From: Oscarella lobularis
Taxonomy: Eukaryota > Porifera > Homoscleromorpha > Homosclerophorida > Oscarellidae
DNA length: 64,000 bases
NCBI RefSeq assembly: GCF_947507565.1
Contig: NC_089179.1
Location: 2,001,747 to 2,065,746 of the forward strand
Direction of reading: 5' to 3'
Both the position numbers and the translations under genes were made by a program. The notes under the pieces were generated by a model. That model had not been told where the DNA came from. It ran no database searches and was given only the letters and a program-made list of their open reading frames with translations. The number at the start of each line of letters is the position of its first letter. The first letter of the stretch is position 1. Positions 44,562 through 53,900 of this stretch are shown here, piece by piece.

Positions 44562-45710
44562 ATGTCTCAGAGCCCACGGAAGAAAAGAGGAAGACAGCTA
44601 GAGTACGATTCCATCGCAAAGATCGAAACTGCCGACGTCGGATGTCGCGCAACAGTGCACGGAATCGTCGCATCTCTTTCCCTCGTTAAGAGCGGACCTG
44701 CAAAGAAATACTATCGCGGCGTGTTAGCCGACAACGACAAAAGCATCCCATTTATCGCTTTCAGCCCCCGTAACGCCGAGCCTCCCGGTCACGATCTGTT
44801 GCAAGCCTTTCGCGAAAAAGGCGATCCTGTGATAATCGGCAATTGCGAAGTGAAAACTAACAATTTTACGGGAATTCCGAAGGCAGAATTGCAGGTTCAC
44901 TCGACGACGGTCTTTGAGAAATCGCTCAAGTCGTTCGACGAAACTGTCGTGCTCGAGGAAAGCGAGGAGAGCGAGCAGCTTTCCATGAAGCACATCACTC
45001 TCTCTCAACTGATAGAACAGTACGTCGAACCAGTCATTGTGAGAGTCAAGGCAATTCGTGTCGAACCTTCGCGTTCGACGCAGAACGACAGCGTCGTTCA
45101 AAAAGTTAAGATCGCAGACTCGACTGGCGTCTGCAATGTCGATCTGTGGTCGCAATTCGTTGGCCAATTGAAAAAGGATCAGTGTTATGAGCTCTCTGGG
45201 GTGCGAAAGAAGACTTACTCCGACAAACACTCTCTATTTACGCCGAAGAAAAACGCCGTGATTGTGCCCATTACCGAAAATTTCGGAATCGTCGCTCCGG
45301 TGCACGACCACGACGACGAAACGACCCACGAAAAAGTCCTCGATGTCAGGGTTATCAGCGTGAGCAACTTTTCTGCCGAGAAAAAGTGTCCGATGTGCAA
45401 GAAAGGCAACGTTAAGTTACTTCCAGAACAACCCGCTGCAGCGCGATGCTCTTCTTGCCGTACTATCAGCCGTCTGCTATCTTGCACCGCCGTTACAACC
45501 TGTGAGCTTAATCTTCAAACCGCCAACTGCGTCCCGCTCTTCTGCACCGCTTACGAAGATGTTCTATCCCAAATCGCTCAGCTTCCGTTGAAGGACGTCG
45601 ACGAAGTCAAGTTATTGTTGGCAGAGCCATTCAATGCCTTCTTGAATCATGGCAGCATTACAAGAGTTGAAAGACCGAAGCCAGCCTCTGTTCCCTCCTC
45701 CAGCGACTGA
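44562..45710 (+). CDS. RPA1-like OB-fold single-stranded DNA-binding protein
   Basis: The frame is open from further upstream, but ATG 44562 is the best start: it gives MSQSPRKKRGRQLEYDSIAK and leaves the previous gene's last exon outside. The 382-residue product has OB-fold-like segments. Residues from about 20-125 include ATVHGIVASLSLVKSG; a second OB-like region reads EPVIVRVKAIRVEPS, KVKIADSTGVCNVDLWSQFV and LKKDQCYELSGVRKK. A C-terminal zinc ribbon has CPMCKKGN and CSSC. This is the plan of RPA large-subunit relatives that bind single-stranded DNA in replication; such proteins also ride on Helitrons. The frame is intact, unlike the neighbouring RAG1-N-like gene 34 bp upstream. Whether the two belong to one element is not shown. 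Confidence 0.7.
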   Translation: MSQSPRKKRGRQLEYDSIAKIETADVGCRATVHGIVASLSLVKSGPAKKYYRGVLADNDKSIPFIAFSPRNAEPPGHDLLQAFREKGDPVIIGNCEVKTNNFTGIPKAELQVHSTTVFEKSLKSFDETVVLEESEESEQLSMKHITLSQLIEQYVEPVIVRVKAIRVEPSRSTQNDSVVQKVKIADSTGVCNVDLWSQFVGQLKKDQCYELSGVRKKTYSDKHSLFTPKKNAVIVPITENFGIVAPVHDHDDETTHEKVLDVRVISVSNFSAEKKCPMCKKGNVKLLPEQPAAARCSSCRTISRLLSCTAVTTCELNLQTANCVPLFCTAYEDVLSQIAQLPLKDVDEVKLLLAEPFNAFLNHGSITRVERPKPASVPSSSD

Positions 45711-46890
45711 GTTTGCGGCGGACCGTGTTGAGTTCCAAGGAAAATCATCTTTCAATATCTGTCACTTGGCAGATTAATCTTTCAATATGTGCCACTTGGC
45801 AGATTAATCATCATTCGACATCTGCCACTTGGCAGATAAATATCTTCCACTTGGGAGATAACTGAGCTGCCACTTGGCACCTGCGTTCCTTACTTTACTC
45901 TGCGCTTTGAGTTTGATCGTTCCAAAATACACTTCTCAAAATAATGTTGTCTGGGCACGTTTTCTACATGCGGGCTTCTCTTACGACGCCATTGCATCCA
46001 CAAGCTTTCCCTGTTATTCGCGTCGTTTTCCTCGCTGTTTTCTCTCTCAGTATCCTATCCGTTTTGTCAAAAATCGACTTTGTATCTGGCCGTTAGTCGA
46101 TCATTCGCTCCGCGACTGCGTAGTATTACTTCCCTTTAGAAGAAAGGGACAATTTAACTCTTTGAATTCTTCTGCATCGCATCGAAAATGGGGCGTAAAA
46201 AGCGTTCGTCATTGTCGCCTCGAAAATCGAGCGCTAAACGCCAAAAATCTGTCGATGACCGCGATCGCGCAGGTTTTATAAATCGCCGCTTCTTTCGTCG
46301 CAGAACATAGCCGGCATTTCTTCTTTGCATTGGAACAACTCTCCCCAGCCGATTCCGTCACGATGACGTCGCCCGTCAACCAAGCCTCCTCTCGCGACAC
46401 CCCCCACAAAGTCCCGAGCACTCCTACTCCTTGACACTCCCTCCGTCTGACATCACTGCACGACACCGCAAAAACATTCTCGAACACGCATACTCTCTAC
46501 CACCGTCCTCTTCACCGTCTCCTTTAAGATATTTTCAAATTTAATCCACGCCCGCATTTCCCGTATTTCCTGTCCTGTCCCTGTGCAATACAACAAAAAA
46601 ATGTCTTTTATACCGAAATCCTTTCAACGTAAGTCTTATATTTATAATTCAACAACATAAAATATCTTGCTTACCAAAATCATATTCTCCGCCCATCCTC
46701 TCTATTTTATATCATATAGTTACGTACACAATTTTATGGGCTGCAAGCGTTCGAACCTCCACGTGGTTCAGCCTATATAACGCTAATCAAACTCAAAAAA
46801 CTACCCAAACGAAAAAGCAACAGGAAGTAACGCCCGCGCATAGCGCGGTCAAACGAGCTAGTGACGCACTAAACGCAAACCGCATGATAC
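45711..46890. other. No supported gene; CACTTGGCAGAT repeat at its left edge
   Basis: After the repeat at 45763-45880 only motif-free short frames occur on both strands. A long run of G follows at 46898. Confidence 0.45.
45763..45880. repeat. CACTTGGCAGATTAATC interspersed tandem repeat
   Basis: Five copies of CACTTGG, mostly CACTTGGCAGAT(T/A)AAT, occur with spacings of about 22 to 33 bases just downstream of the RPA-like gene stop codon. Confidence 0.85.
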
Positions 46891-46897
46891 TTAGGCC

Positions 46898-46916
46898 GGG
46901 GGGGGGGGGGGGGGGG
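46898..46916 (+). repeat. Run of 19 G residues
   Basis: Uninterrupted poly-G directly left of the DDE_3 remnant. Likely length-polymorphic and able to form G-quadruplex. Confidence 0.9.
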
Positions 46917-46931
46917 TAAAACACACCAATT

Positions 46932-47376
46932 ATGAGGGACACTGAGTGGGAGGGTCAATTTTTTTCAATGACAAATTCTAGGGGAGAGAACATTGGACTA
47001 AAGGAATGCTTGGTGCGACGAAAACGATACACAGAAGGAATTTTGAGGAAGGCCATAGTCAAAGAATTGTCACCCGGATTTTGCATCAGAACTATCACTT
47101 GTGGAGAAGATTGCCAGAGACGCCGGACATCATACCGAAGTTCCACTGCGAGTGCAATCCCATCGAGCAACTATGGGCGGAGGCCAAACGAGAAACGCGA
47201 CGACTATGCAGCTACTCCATCACCGGACTTTAAGCAAACGTGAACCAGCTCTGGATGCCGTCCCCTTAGATAGAATTCGCAAATTTTTGAGAAAAGCGCG
47301 CGATTATCTTGAAATTTATAGGAATGGAATATCGGCCGTAAATGAAGTCAAAGAAGCACTGAAGAAGTATAAGTGA
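46932..47376 (+). pseudogene. DDE_3/IS630-like transposase C-terminus, decayed
   Basis: Frames overlap to give MRDTEWEG, then HCECNPIEQLWAEAKRETRR (frame 47006-47233, containing the NPIE Glu motif) and LDRIRKFLRKARDYLEIYRN (frame 47101-47376). These correspond to the last third of the intact transposase at 18.4-19.4 kb (CELNPIERVW ... FFRKCREYVEAY). Frameshifts break it twice. Confidence 0.75.
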
Positions 47377-47599
47377 CATCGTCGAGTTTTGAGGTTAGAT
47401 ACAAATTATTAATTTTCATTTGTTCGTTTAGTTAGAGATACTGCTTTACGCAGTTCCACTGACTCTCGTGTCAGTGGACGGGGAATGGTGAGGTTCGATT
47501 CCTGAGGATATGGTGGCGTTCTGGGACCCAACCCTCGATCTCGCAAAAAAAGCCAATTGTACTATTTGATACATATATTTTTGATAAACGCAAACATAT

Positions 47600-48018
47600 A
47601 ATTTTAAAACATATTTTGAAATGTTCCACGACGTCTTCGGTGCCGCTGACGGTTACTATGACGTCGGCCACGCGATGCTGGTAGGACCGACTTTCAGTGG
47701 CGTAGGGGTCACTTGAAAATTCACTGCCACATAGATATTACAGTACACAGTGTATGTTGAATGAAAAATGTGCGCTTACCCCACGGCTGTAAGCTTCCCG
47801 CTGCGCAAGAAGGGCCCAAGTTTTGCCGCGTCTTCTTTGGTGAGGTGCCCAGCCATTTTTAGAACGCGGCGACACTTGGCGATGACCGAAGCGGCGTATC
47901 GGTCGTACCTATTGCGTTGGTCCCACTCCAGGACAACTGGGACCTTCTTTGCGACGTTTTCGGCCCCGACGTACAATTTCACGGCCTTCACTACGGAAGA
48001 AAAGGTGAATTCGGGCAT
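47600..48018 (-). CDS. HIRAN-like domain gene, two exons
   Basis: From ATG 48018: FTFSSVVKAVKLYVGAE, VVLEWDQRNRYDRYAASV (the NxxDxxA core) and KMAGHLTKEDAAKLGPFLR, then LTAV at a GTAAGC donor (about 47781). A second exon after TGTGGCAG (about 47718) could read YQHRVADVIVTVSGTEDVVE, comparable with the end of the transposon-borne HIRAN protein. Alignment with the 9.5-kb copy is clear over the first 80 residues. HIRAN domains bind DNA 3' ends in HLTF. Upstream codons in the same frame (to 48408) are probably not part of the gene. No transposon ends were found around it. Confidence 0.62.
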
Positions 48019-48419
48019 GTTTCCGATGTACGAAGATAGCGCGCTAAGATTTTTTGGCGACGCCCATGACGACCATTCGGCCAGACGTCTCCGAGCCGTA
48101 TCTGACGAACAAAGACAGGGAAGCAAAATCCGCTCGACCGATCTCTTCGTCTTTCCTTTGCGCGTCTTTTCGTGCAAGCGGATAGTCGCGAAATAGAGCG
48201 TAGACTCTAGAAAATGGTATCGAAACGCCCATAGCAACGGATTTTCGAAGCGAAATGGAAGACAAAAGAAAGAACGGAACGAAAATCGGCTAGACCAATC
48301 TTTAGGAAGGAAGAAATAGATGCTATTTCGCAGACGACATTGAGTAGTGTCAAAAAGAACGAAGGAAGAAACGTGTAAACGTGCATTTCCGGAATCGAAC
48401 GGAATCACGCGAAAGGTAC

Positions 48420-48985
48420 GTCGTCGATCGCTTAATCCCTCGACGAAAGGTTAGAGTAAGTATTCCTTATGCGCCTGAAACCGCCGCAAAGAATACAAGT
48501 TCTATGACATTTGAATGACGCGGCGATTCCCACGAAGAGTCACGCGGGAAGCTTATGCGTGGGCGCACTGTATGAGCTCCAAGAAAGGCATGCACCTGGG
48601 GCAGATCGGGTGGGCGTTAGGAGGTACACTCTGCGCTCGTTATCGCCTTTGGCAGATTTATATTCGGGGAGAGCGTACACGTGTCATGAGGTCGGCGAAA
48701 TACGCTGATCCGCTACTCTGCGCGGCTATTTCAGCGTCGTGATCGCGTAATACTGTTCTGAAAAATGCATTTTGTCTCTTCTCTTGTAGATCTATGATCG
48801 CGTTCGTCGCTATCGGCTTCTGTGGGAGTGGCCGGAATTTCCCTTCTATGAGACGACGTTTGAGCGGAAGAAGAGCTGAATGATTGGTATGATCCCAAAG
48901 AAGAGTGTGCGTTTGTATGCCTTTGGGCGGTGGGCGTTGACAAACACGAGACGTGCACGCGAACCGGAGTCCTTGAAAAGGCCAT
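48420..48985. other. No supported gene
   Basis: Short frames on both strands without motifs; the unknown acidic-repeat gene follows. Confidence 0.35.
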
Positions 48986-49622
48986 TGCACTGTGTCACAG
49001 GATCATATCGACGTCAACTTTTTCAAGTCATGCTAAGGCGAGAGCTCTCGAAGTACAGCCAAAAGGAACTGAGGTCCTACCTAAAAAAGTGTTGTCTGTC
49101 AGATAAAAAGGTTTCAAAAAAGGATATGGTGAGTACTCTGCGCGATTTCTTCCCCCAGGTTAATAAAGAGAAAAGTAGATCTCTGGCCTACTTTACGGCG
49201 AGAGGAAGAGAGTTCGTAATGAAGTCGAAAAGGAACTCGCTCGCCTCCTCCGGTCGAGGAATGCCAGAACCCTCGTCGAGAAGCTTTTGGAATTAGCCGA
49301 CGACGAGACCGACTCGTCCGACGGCGAGGCCGACAGCGAGCATCGCGACGACGAGGCCGACGACGAGGCCAACGAGCATCGCGACGACGAGGCCGAAGCC
49401 GGAAGCGACAAGAATCGCGACGACGAGACCGACGACAAGGCCGACGACAAGGCCGACGAGTCCGAAGCCGACGAGCATCGCGACGAGCGCAAGGCCAAGC
49501 CGAAGAAGAGGGAGTGCTACCTCAAAAGGATACCTTTCATTGGCAAAGACACGCCTAGCCGAAAGAAGGGACAGCGGAAGAGGACGCGGCAACAGAGGCG
49601 GAAATTGAAGAAGACGCAGTAG
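48985..49622 (+). CDS. Unknown protein with acidic repeats and basic tail
   Basis: Two plus-strand frames join: MLRRELSKYSQKELRSYLKK to FFPQVNKEKSRSLAYF in the first (to about 49190), and NEVEKELARLLRSRNARTLV with EKLLELADDET in the second (to 49622). A long run of HRDDEADDEA-type acidic repeats (about 49300-49485) and a Lys/Arg-rich end (RKKGQRKRTRQQRRKLKKT) follow. The change of frame near 49195 is a frameshift or unseen intron. The layout (helical, acidic repeat, basic tail) suggests a nuclear protein; I do not recognise the family. The opposite strand reads as a hydrophobic shadow. Confidence 0.4.
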
Positions 49623-49629
49623 ACACTCA

Positions 49630-49969
49630 CAGAGATCTACAGACTTCCTGTGCTTGTAGCGCGCGTATTTTTGTCCTATGTGTTATTAAATATATTCACG
49701 TTACAGCAGTCGGCGATAGGCTCCTCTTTAGTCTCATCTACGCCGCCGATTCTACTTCAGTTGTACTGATATTATCTGATCCCACCCCGCACGGAGCATG
49801 CGCGTGTTTCTCGATCATCCAGCCGTTCAGAAGCGCAATGTCGGATGACTAATCTTTCACGACAACGAAAAAGGTACGATAGGCGTGGGGCGATGACAAA
49901 GAATGCAAGAGACCGTCGATTCCGCCTATTGAAATCCGATCTCCAAAACAAGAAGAGCATACCTGGTGT
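49630..49969. other. No supported gene; flank of the hAT element
   Basis: No recognisable coding sequence. The presumed left end of the hAT element starts at about 49970. Confidence 0.4.
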
Positions 49970-52900
49970 CAGGCGCGGATCTAGAAATGACAGAAAGGGG
50001 GGTTGTAATTTTTCGCGCACTTCGCGCGCGAAAAAATTTTTGACCACGCCCATTTTCAGGACAGCCACGCCCACAAAAACAAGGTTTATAATTAATTGTT
50101 TTATTTTTGCTCATCGAAAAGGGATTTAGCGAACATCCTTCTAGGGTTAGTGCTAACAAAACGTTGGCAAACATCCTCGACTGGTATGACGACTTCATAG
50201 TGTATGGCGATGGCTGCAAGGTCGGACATTCTCTCTTCGCCCATCGTCGATCTCGTGTACGTCTTGAGTCTTCTTAGAAGCGAAAATGACCTCCCAGCTT
50301 CTGCACTTGAAATTGGCAAAGTGCAGCCAATGATTAGTAAGGCATGTATGTTTGGAAAAGTGTCGGAATCGCAAACGCCTAACGTTTGTAGCAAATTGCT
50401 TGGTAATCTGTCCTTTTCCTTGCTTTTCCACAGGTCTTGCCATCGCAATAATTCGTTCGGCAGTGATGCAGGGAAAGGCATGTCGTTTGTCCAGGGCCTT
50501 AGGTGCTCCCTCGTACTTTCGCGGTCAAGCTGTGAGTCAGCAATAATGATGACAGGAACTAGTTGGAAAACCCAACAACACGACTGTCCTGGGAGAATTG
50601 CTCATCCAGCTGTTGAGACAGCGCGTCTAACAGCGGAATAGCAACATTTCTTTTGTAGTGCTCTTTAGCGCTTTCACTCGGTACGTTGCTTCGATGCTGC
50701 TGAACTCCAACTTTTCTTGCTACCGTTTCTGCAACTCCAAGGGCGTTAGCTAAATCAACTATTTCAGCATACCACAAATCGAAGACATCGTTGACGTTTT
50801 GTCGCTTCTGTTTCACTGTTTTTCTTGTGGCATCAATCATGCCATACGCTTCATACACATCTTGGTCACGCTTCTGCAATTTAGAGGCCAAACATCGCAC
50901 TTCGTCTAGGACGTTCTTTGTAGTAAGAAATGTTGCTATCGTTGGAAAAGATGCCAGAGACGCCTTTAATCCGTGAGCTTTAACGTTGGTTTCGCGATTC
51001 CATTGCCACTGTTCCAACGCCGTTGTGGGTTCGCAAAGGTCGGGGTAATCTTGAGGAGCCACGATGGCGTCCAAACAGATGATGATAGGTCTGTACAATT
51101 CTAGAAACGCTTCAAAACAAGTATGGCGCTCAGCCCATCGAGTTTTGCACAGTCCAAGTACTTTTGTGCGAGACGTTGGAGCGGATACCGTATTGGCAAC
51201 AAGTTCAAAAAATCTTTGACGCTTAGGGCTGTTCGCAAAAAAGAAATAAGTAGCGTTGATCAAGTCAAAAACCAGTTTCACTGCAGAAATCTTACAAGAT
51301 GAGGCAATCGAAAGATTTAAACAGTGGCAATAACAGTGCGTATAAATTGCTAGGGGAGCTATTTCTTTTACTTTCGCCTGCACACGTCGAATAGACGATG
51401 ACATCACTGCAGCACCATCGTAGGCTTGGCCACGAATTTTTCCCAAATCCAACGACAACGTTGGATCACTTAATTAAAATAGAAACAATTTTCACATATA
51501 AAGCGCTCGCTGTAGCTCTTTCCAGGTGAACGAAACTCAGAAAGCACTCTCTTATGTGGGGTTCTGACAAATCAACGTATCTCAAGCACACTGATAAGAT
51601 TTCTCTGTTAGCATGGGCGTCAGTCGCTTCGTCCGCAATTACAGTGTAGGGCAAGTTATTCTCTCGAATACGATGAGTTAGATGTTTCCTCAGCTCAGCC
51701 GCATAATGAGAAATTAATTCATTCTGAATAGTTTTACTTGTGTATTTTGCATTCTTCTTTGCGCTTCGCAGATGTTTTTGCAGGGTATCGTTGCTTTCCG
51801 AAAGATATTCTAGAGCTGCAATAAAATTTCCTGGGTTGGTTGTCAGGTTTTCAAAATCCAACTTATCATCTCGATGGCCTCTAAAAGGCATCGCTTGCTT
51901 CCCAAGAAATTTCACTGTTCTAACGATTTGTCTTAGAACTTCTTTGTTTTCCTCTTCATTTTGAGCTGCCTTTGACAGTAGAAGACTGTCAGCTCGATGC
52001 TCCGGGCTCATTTCGTTGTGAATAAAGAAACATGTTTGTTGCTGAGAAATCGCGTGCATCGATGACTGTTCGTGGCACGTAAGAATGCCATCCTTTCGCA
52101 AAGCTCTTGTTAAGCCTTTTTCAAAAGGCTGAAGCACTAAAACTTCAGGAGCCGCTCCTTTTCTGCCCCCTTTCTCCGGACGGTGTGGAAAGAGAATGCA
52201 AGACTTACACAAGCCTCCCTTGAGTCGTCTGCTGTAAACTAACCAGGGAAATTTTGTCAGCCACTGGCGCTGAAAGAGGCTATCCACGTTTTGCCCGCTT
52301 TTGTGACGCTGTGAGATCGCAACTGTTCATGAAGATGAGGCTCTGTGTGACGGCACAAGAGAGCCAGCCTAGTCTTGGAGTCCAAATTTGCCGACAGGCT
52401 TAGAAGTTTCTCAAAAGAGCCTTGCGCTTCAACAACTGTATTTCCAACGTCACCAGGCTCGGAAGATTCAGAATCGGTCATATGCTCCTTAGGTAGAATA
52501 AATTACCATTGCTGGATTTCATCACTATATACCGGTACATATAGACTTACAGCTTCCAGAGGCGAATAGTCTTCAGTGCCGGTGTCCCGATCGTCATCTG
52601 CAGCCATCACCTCTACGCACTCCGACAACTCCGACTCTGCCGTAACAAACCGTAACATTGATGGCCGAAATAGTTTTGCTCATCGCTGACCATGAGACTC
52701 AGACTCTTCGTTCAGACAGGGAACCATTTCCAGTTCATCAGATGGTGCGGTTAGAGAGATGTCTTTTCGGCGACTCAAGCTGCCTGCCCAGCAGTTCTCA
52801 GAATAAGAGTACTATTGCCTAGCAAAGCATAGCCTTCCGCACCATCACGTTCTGTTTGTTTTCTCTGAAACATCGACACGATTGATTGGTACTGCAACCG

Positions 52901-53150
52901 CTTCGATTCCTTAGAAGGACGTTCCGTCATACTAAATCCGTTCTTTAGCGCGCGCCTGCTTTGGTGAACTTCTCCTCTTAGCGTACGTGGACACAGTGCA
53001 AAATTATTTAATTAAAAATTATTCCCCGGAAGAGCAGTAAGAGCCTCTCAATATCAAAGCCATCAACTTTCTGACCGGTTGCGGGGGGGTGGCTTCGCCT
53101 ATCAAAGGGGGGGTTGCAACCCAGGAACCCCCCCTCTGAATCCGCTAATG
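49970..53150 (-). mobile_element. hAT-superfamily element (ZMYM-like)
   Basis: The left end reads CAGGCGCGGATCTAG (49970) and the right end, inverted, CATTAGCGGATTCAG (53150); this resembles the CAGnGGCGGATC termini of hAT elements, imperfectly. Exact 8-bp target duplications could not be confirmed. Inside is one minus-strand transposase gene (50101-52607) and about 540 bp of non-coding DNA at the right, including a run of G/C next to the end. The ends differ from each other, so the element looks old. Confidence 0.65.
50101..52607 (-). pseudogene. hAT transposase with TTF-type zinc finger, DUF4371 and dimerisation region
   Basis: A first short exon from ATG 52607 ends in LEA at a GTAAGT donor (about 52553); the next starts near 52491 (TDSESSEPGDVGN). 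After one frame change come QWLTKFPWLVYSRRLKGGLC with CKSCILF (TTF-type zinc finger), LPYTVIADEATDAHANRE (DUF4371-like, first catalytic Asp region), then in another frame KIRGQAYDGAAVMSS and THCYCHCLNLSI. The final frame (50101-50481) carries the hAT dimerisation block SSAEAGRSFSLLRRLKTYTR. Four reading-frame breaks, so inactive. The protein plan matches the ZMYM-like hAT family. Confidence 0.85.
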
Positions 53151-53159
53151 GGTGTATAG

Positions 53160-53565
53160 GTTGTGGCCGAAGTCTTACGTGAAGATTCTGCGGTGTCGCA
53201 AAAGGAGGTTTTTGAAGACCTGGGAGCCGGAGAAGATTGTCACGGTAGCGCAGTTGGGGAAGTACGCGAATCATGTCATATATTATGCATCCATCTGATT
53301 TGTAATTCAGCAACGTTAATTCAGGTTGCCAGACAGAGGGTGTGTCAACAGCCGAGATTGGGATTCAGTGTAGTCTGCTTGGGTCACAGTACATCATCGA
53401 TTGTAAGGCAGACTGCAGCTGTGAATCCGACGAGGACGATCCATTGGAGTGATTGGACGCGACAGTCACGACAGTCAGTGACTTCGATCTCATTCATGCG
53501 GTGGCCGATACGGGTTCTCTGTACCAATACGGGGCCTCTTCCTCTCTTCACTGCTCTACCCAGGT
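53160..53565. other. No supported gene
   Basis: Open frames on the plus strand (53163-53657) have no recognisable motif and run into the repeat that follows. Confidence 0.35.
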
Positions 53566-53567
53566 CA

Positions 53568-53770
53568 CATCTCGCTAGGCACTTCTCTACTATAGTCACT
53601 TGTCGCAGATCACTTCTCTACCCATGTCACTTCTCGCTAGCCACTTATCTACACTAGTCACTTCTCGCAGATCACTTCTCTACACTAGTCACTTCTCGCT
53701 AGACACTTCTCTACACTAGTCACTTCTCGCTACCTTGTCACTTCTCGCAGGCCTATTCTCTGCCATATCA
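53568..53770. repeat. Minisatellite based on CACTTCTCTACACTAGTCACTTCTCGC
   Basis: Degenerate units of roughly 31-38 bases, made of CACTTCTCTAC..TAGT and CACTTCTCGC(T/A)AGA modules, are repeated about six times, directly left of the ISL2EU-like element. Confidence 0.85.
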
Positions 53771-53900
53771 CTTCTTCCTTAATACGGGCTTTATAAGCTC
53801 CCGCCTATAGAGGAGTTGTCGGCCACGTCAAGAGTCACGTGCCTTCGTGTAGAGCGTTCCCGCAGGGTGGCACATTTATGCACAGTACACCTATCGAGAT

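Noticed and set aside
46735..46785. GGAGGTTCGAAC (minus strand), B-box-like
   Set aside because: No further tRNA elements around it.
47440..47500. GGTTCGATTCC box with a strong hairpin CCACTGAC/GTCAGTGG, suggesting a tRNA or tRNA-derived SINE
   Set aside because: No acceptor stem or A box in the right place; cannot be folded as a tRNA. Might be a SINE scrap but unsupported.
49293..49592. Hydrophobic Val/Gly/Leu-rich minus-strand frame
   Set aside because: It is the shadow of the plus-strand acidic repeat; the repeat unit explains its composition.
53163..53657. 164-codon plus-strand frame as a gene
   Set aside because: No motif, no ATG context, and it runs into the minisatellite.
53568..53770. 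CRISPR-like array (repeated 30-38 base units)
   Set aside because: Spacers are not unique and repeats are degenerate; eukaryotic minisatellite.
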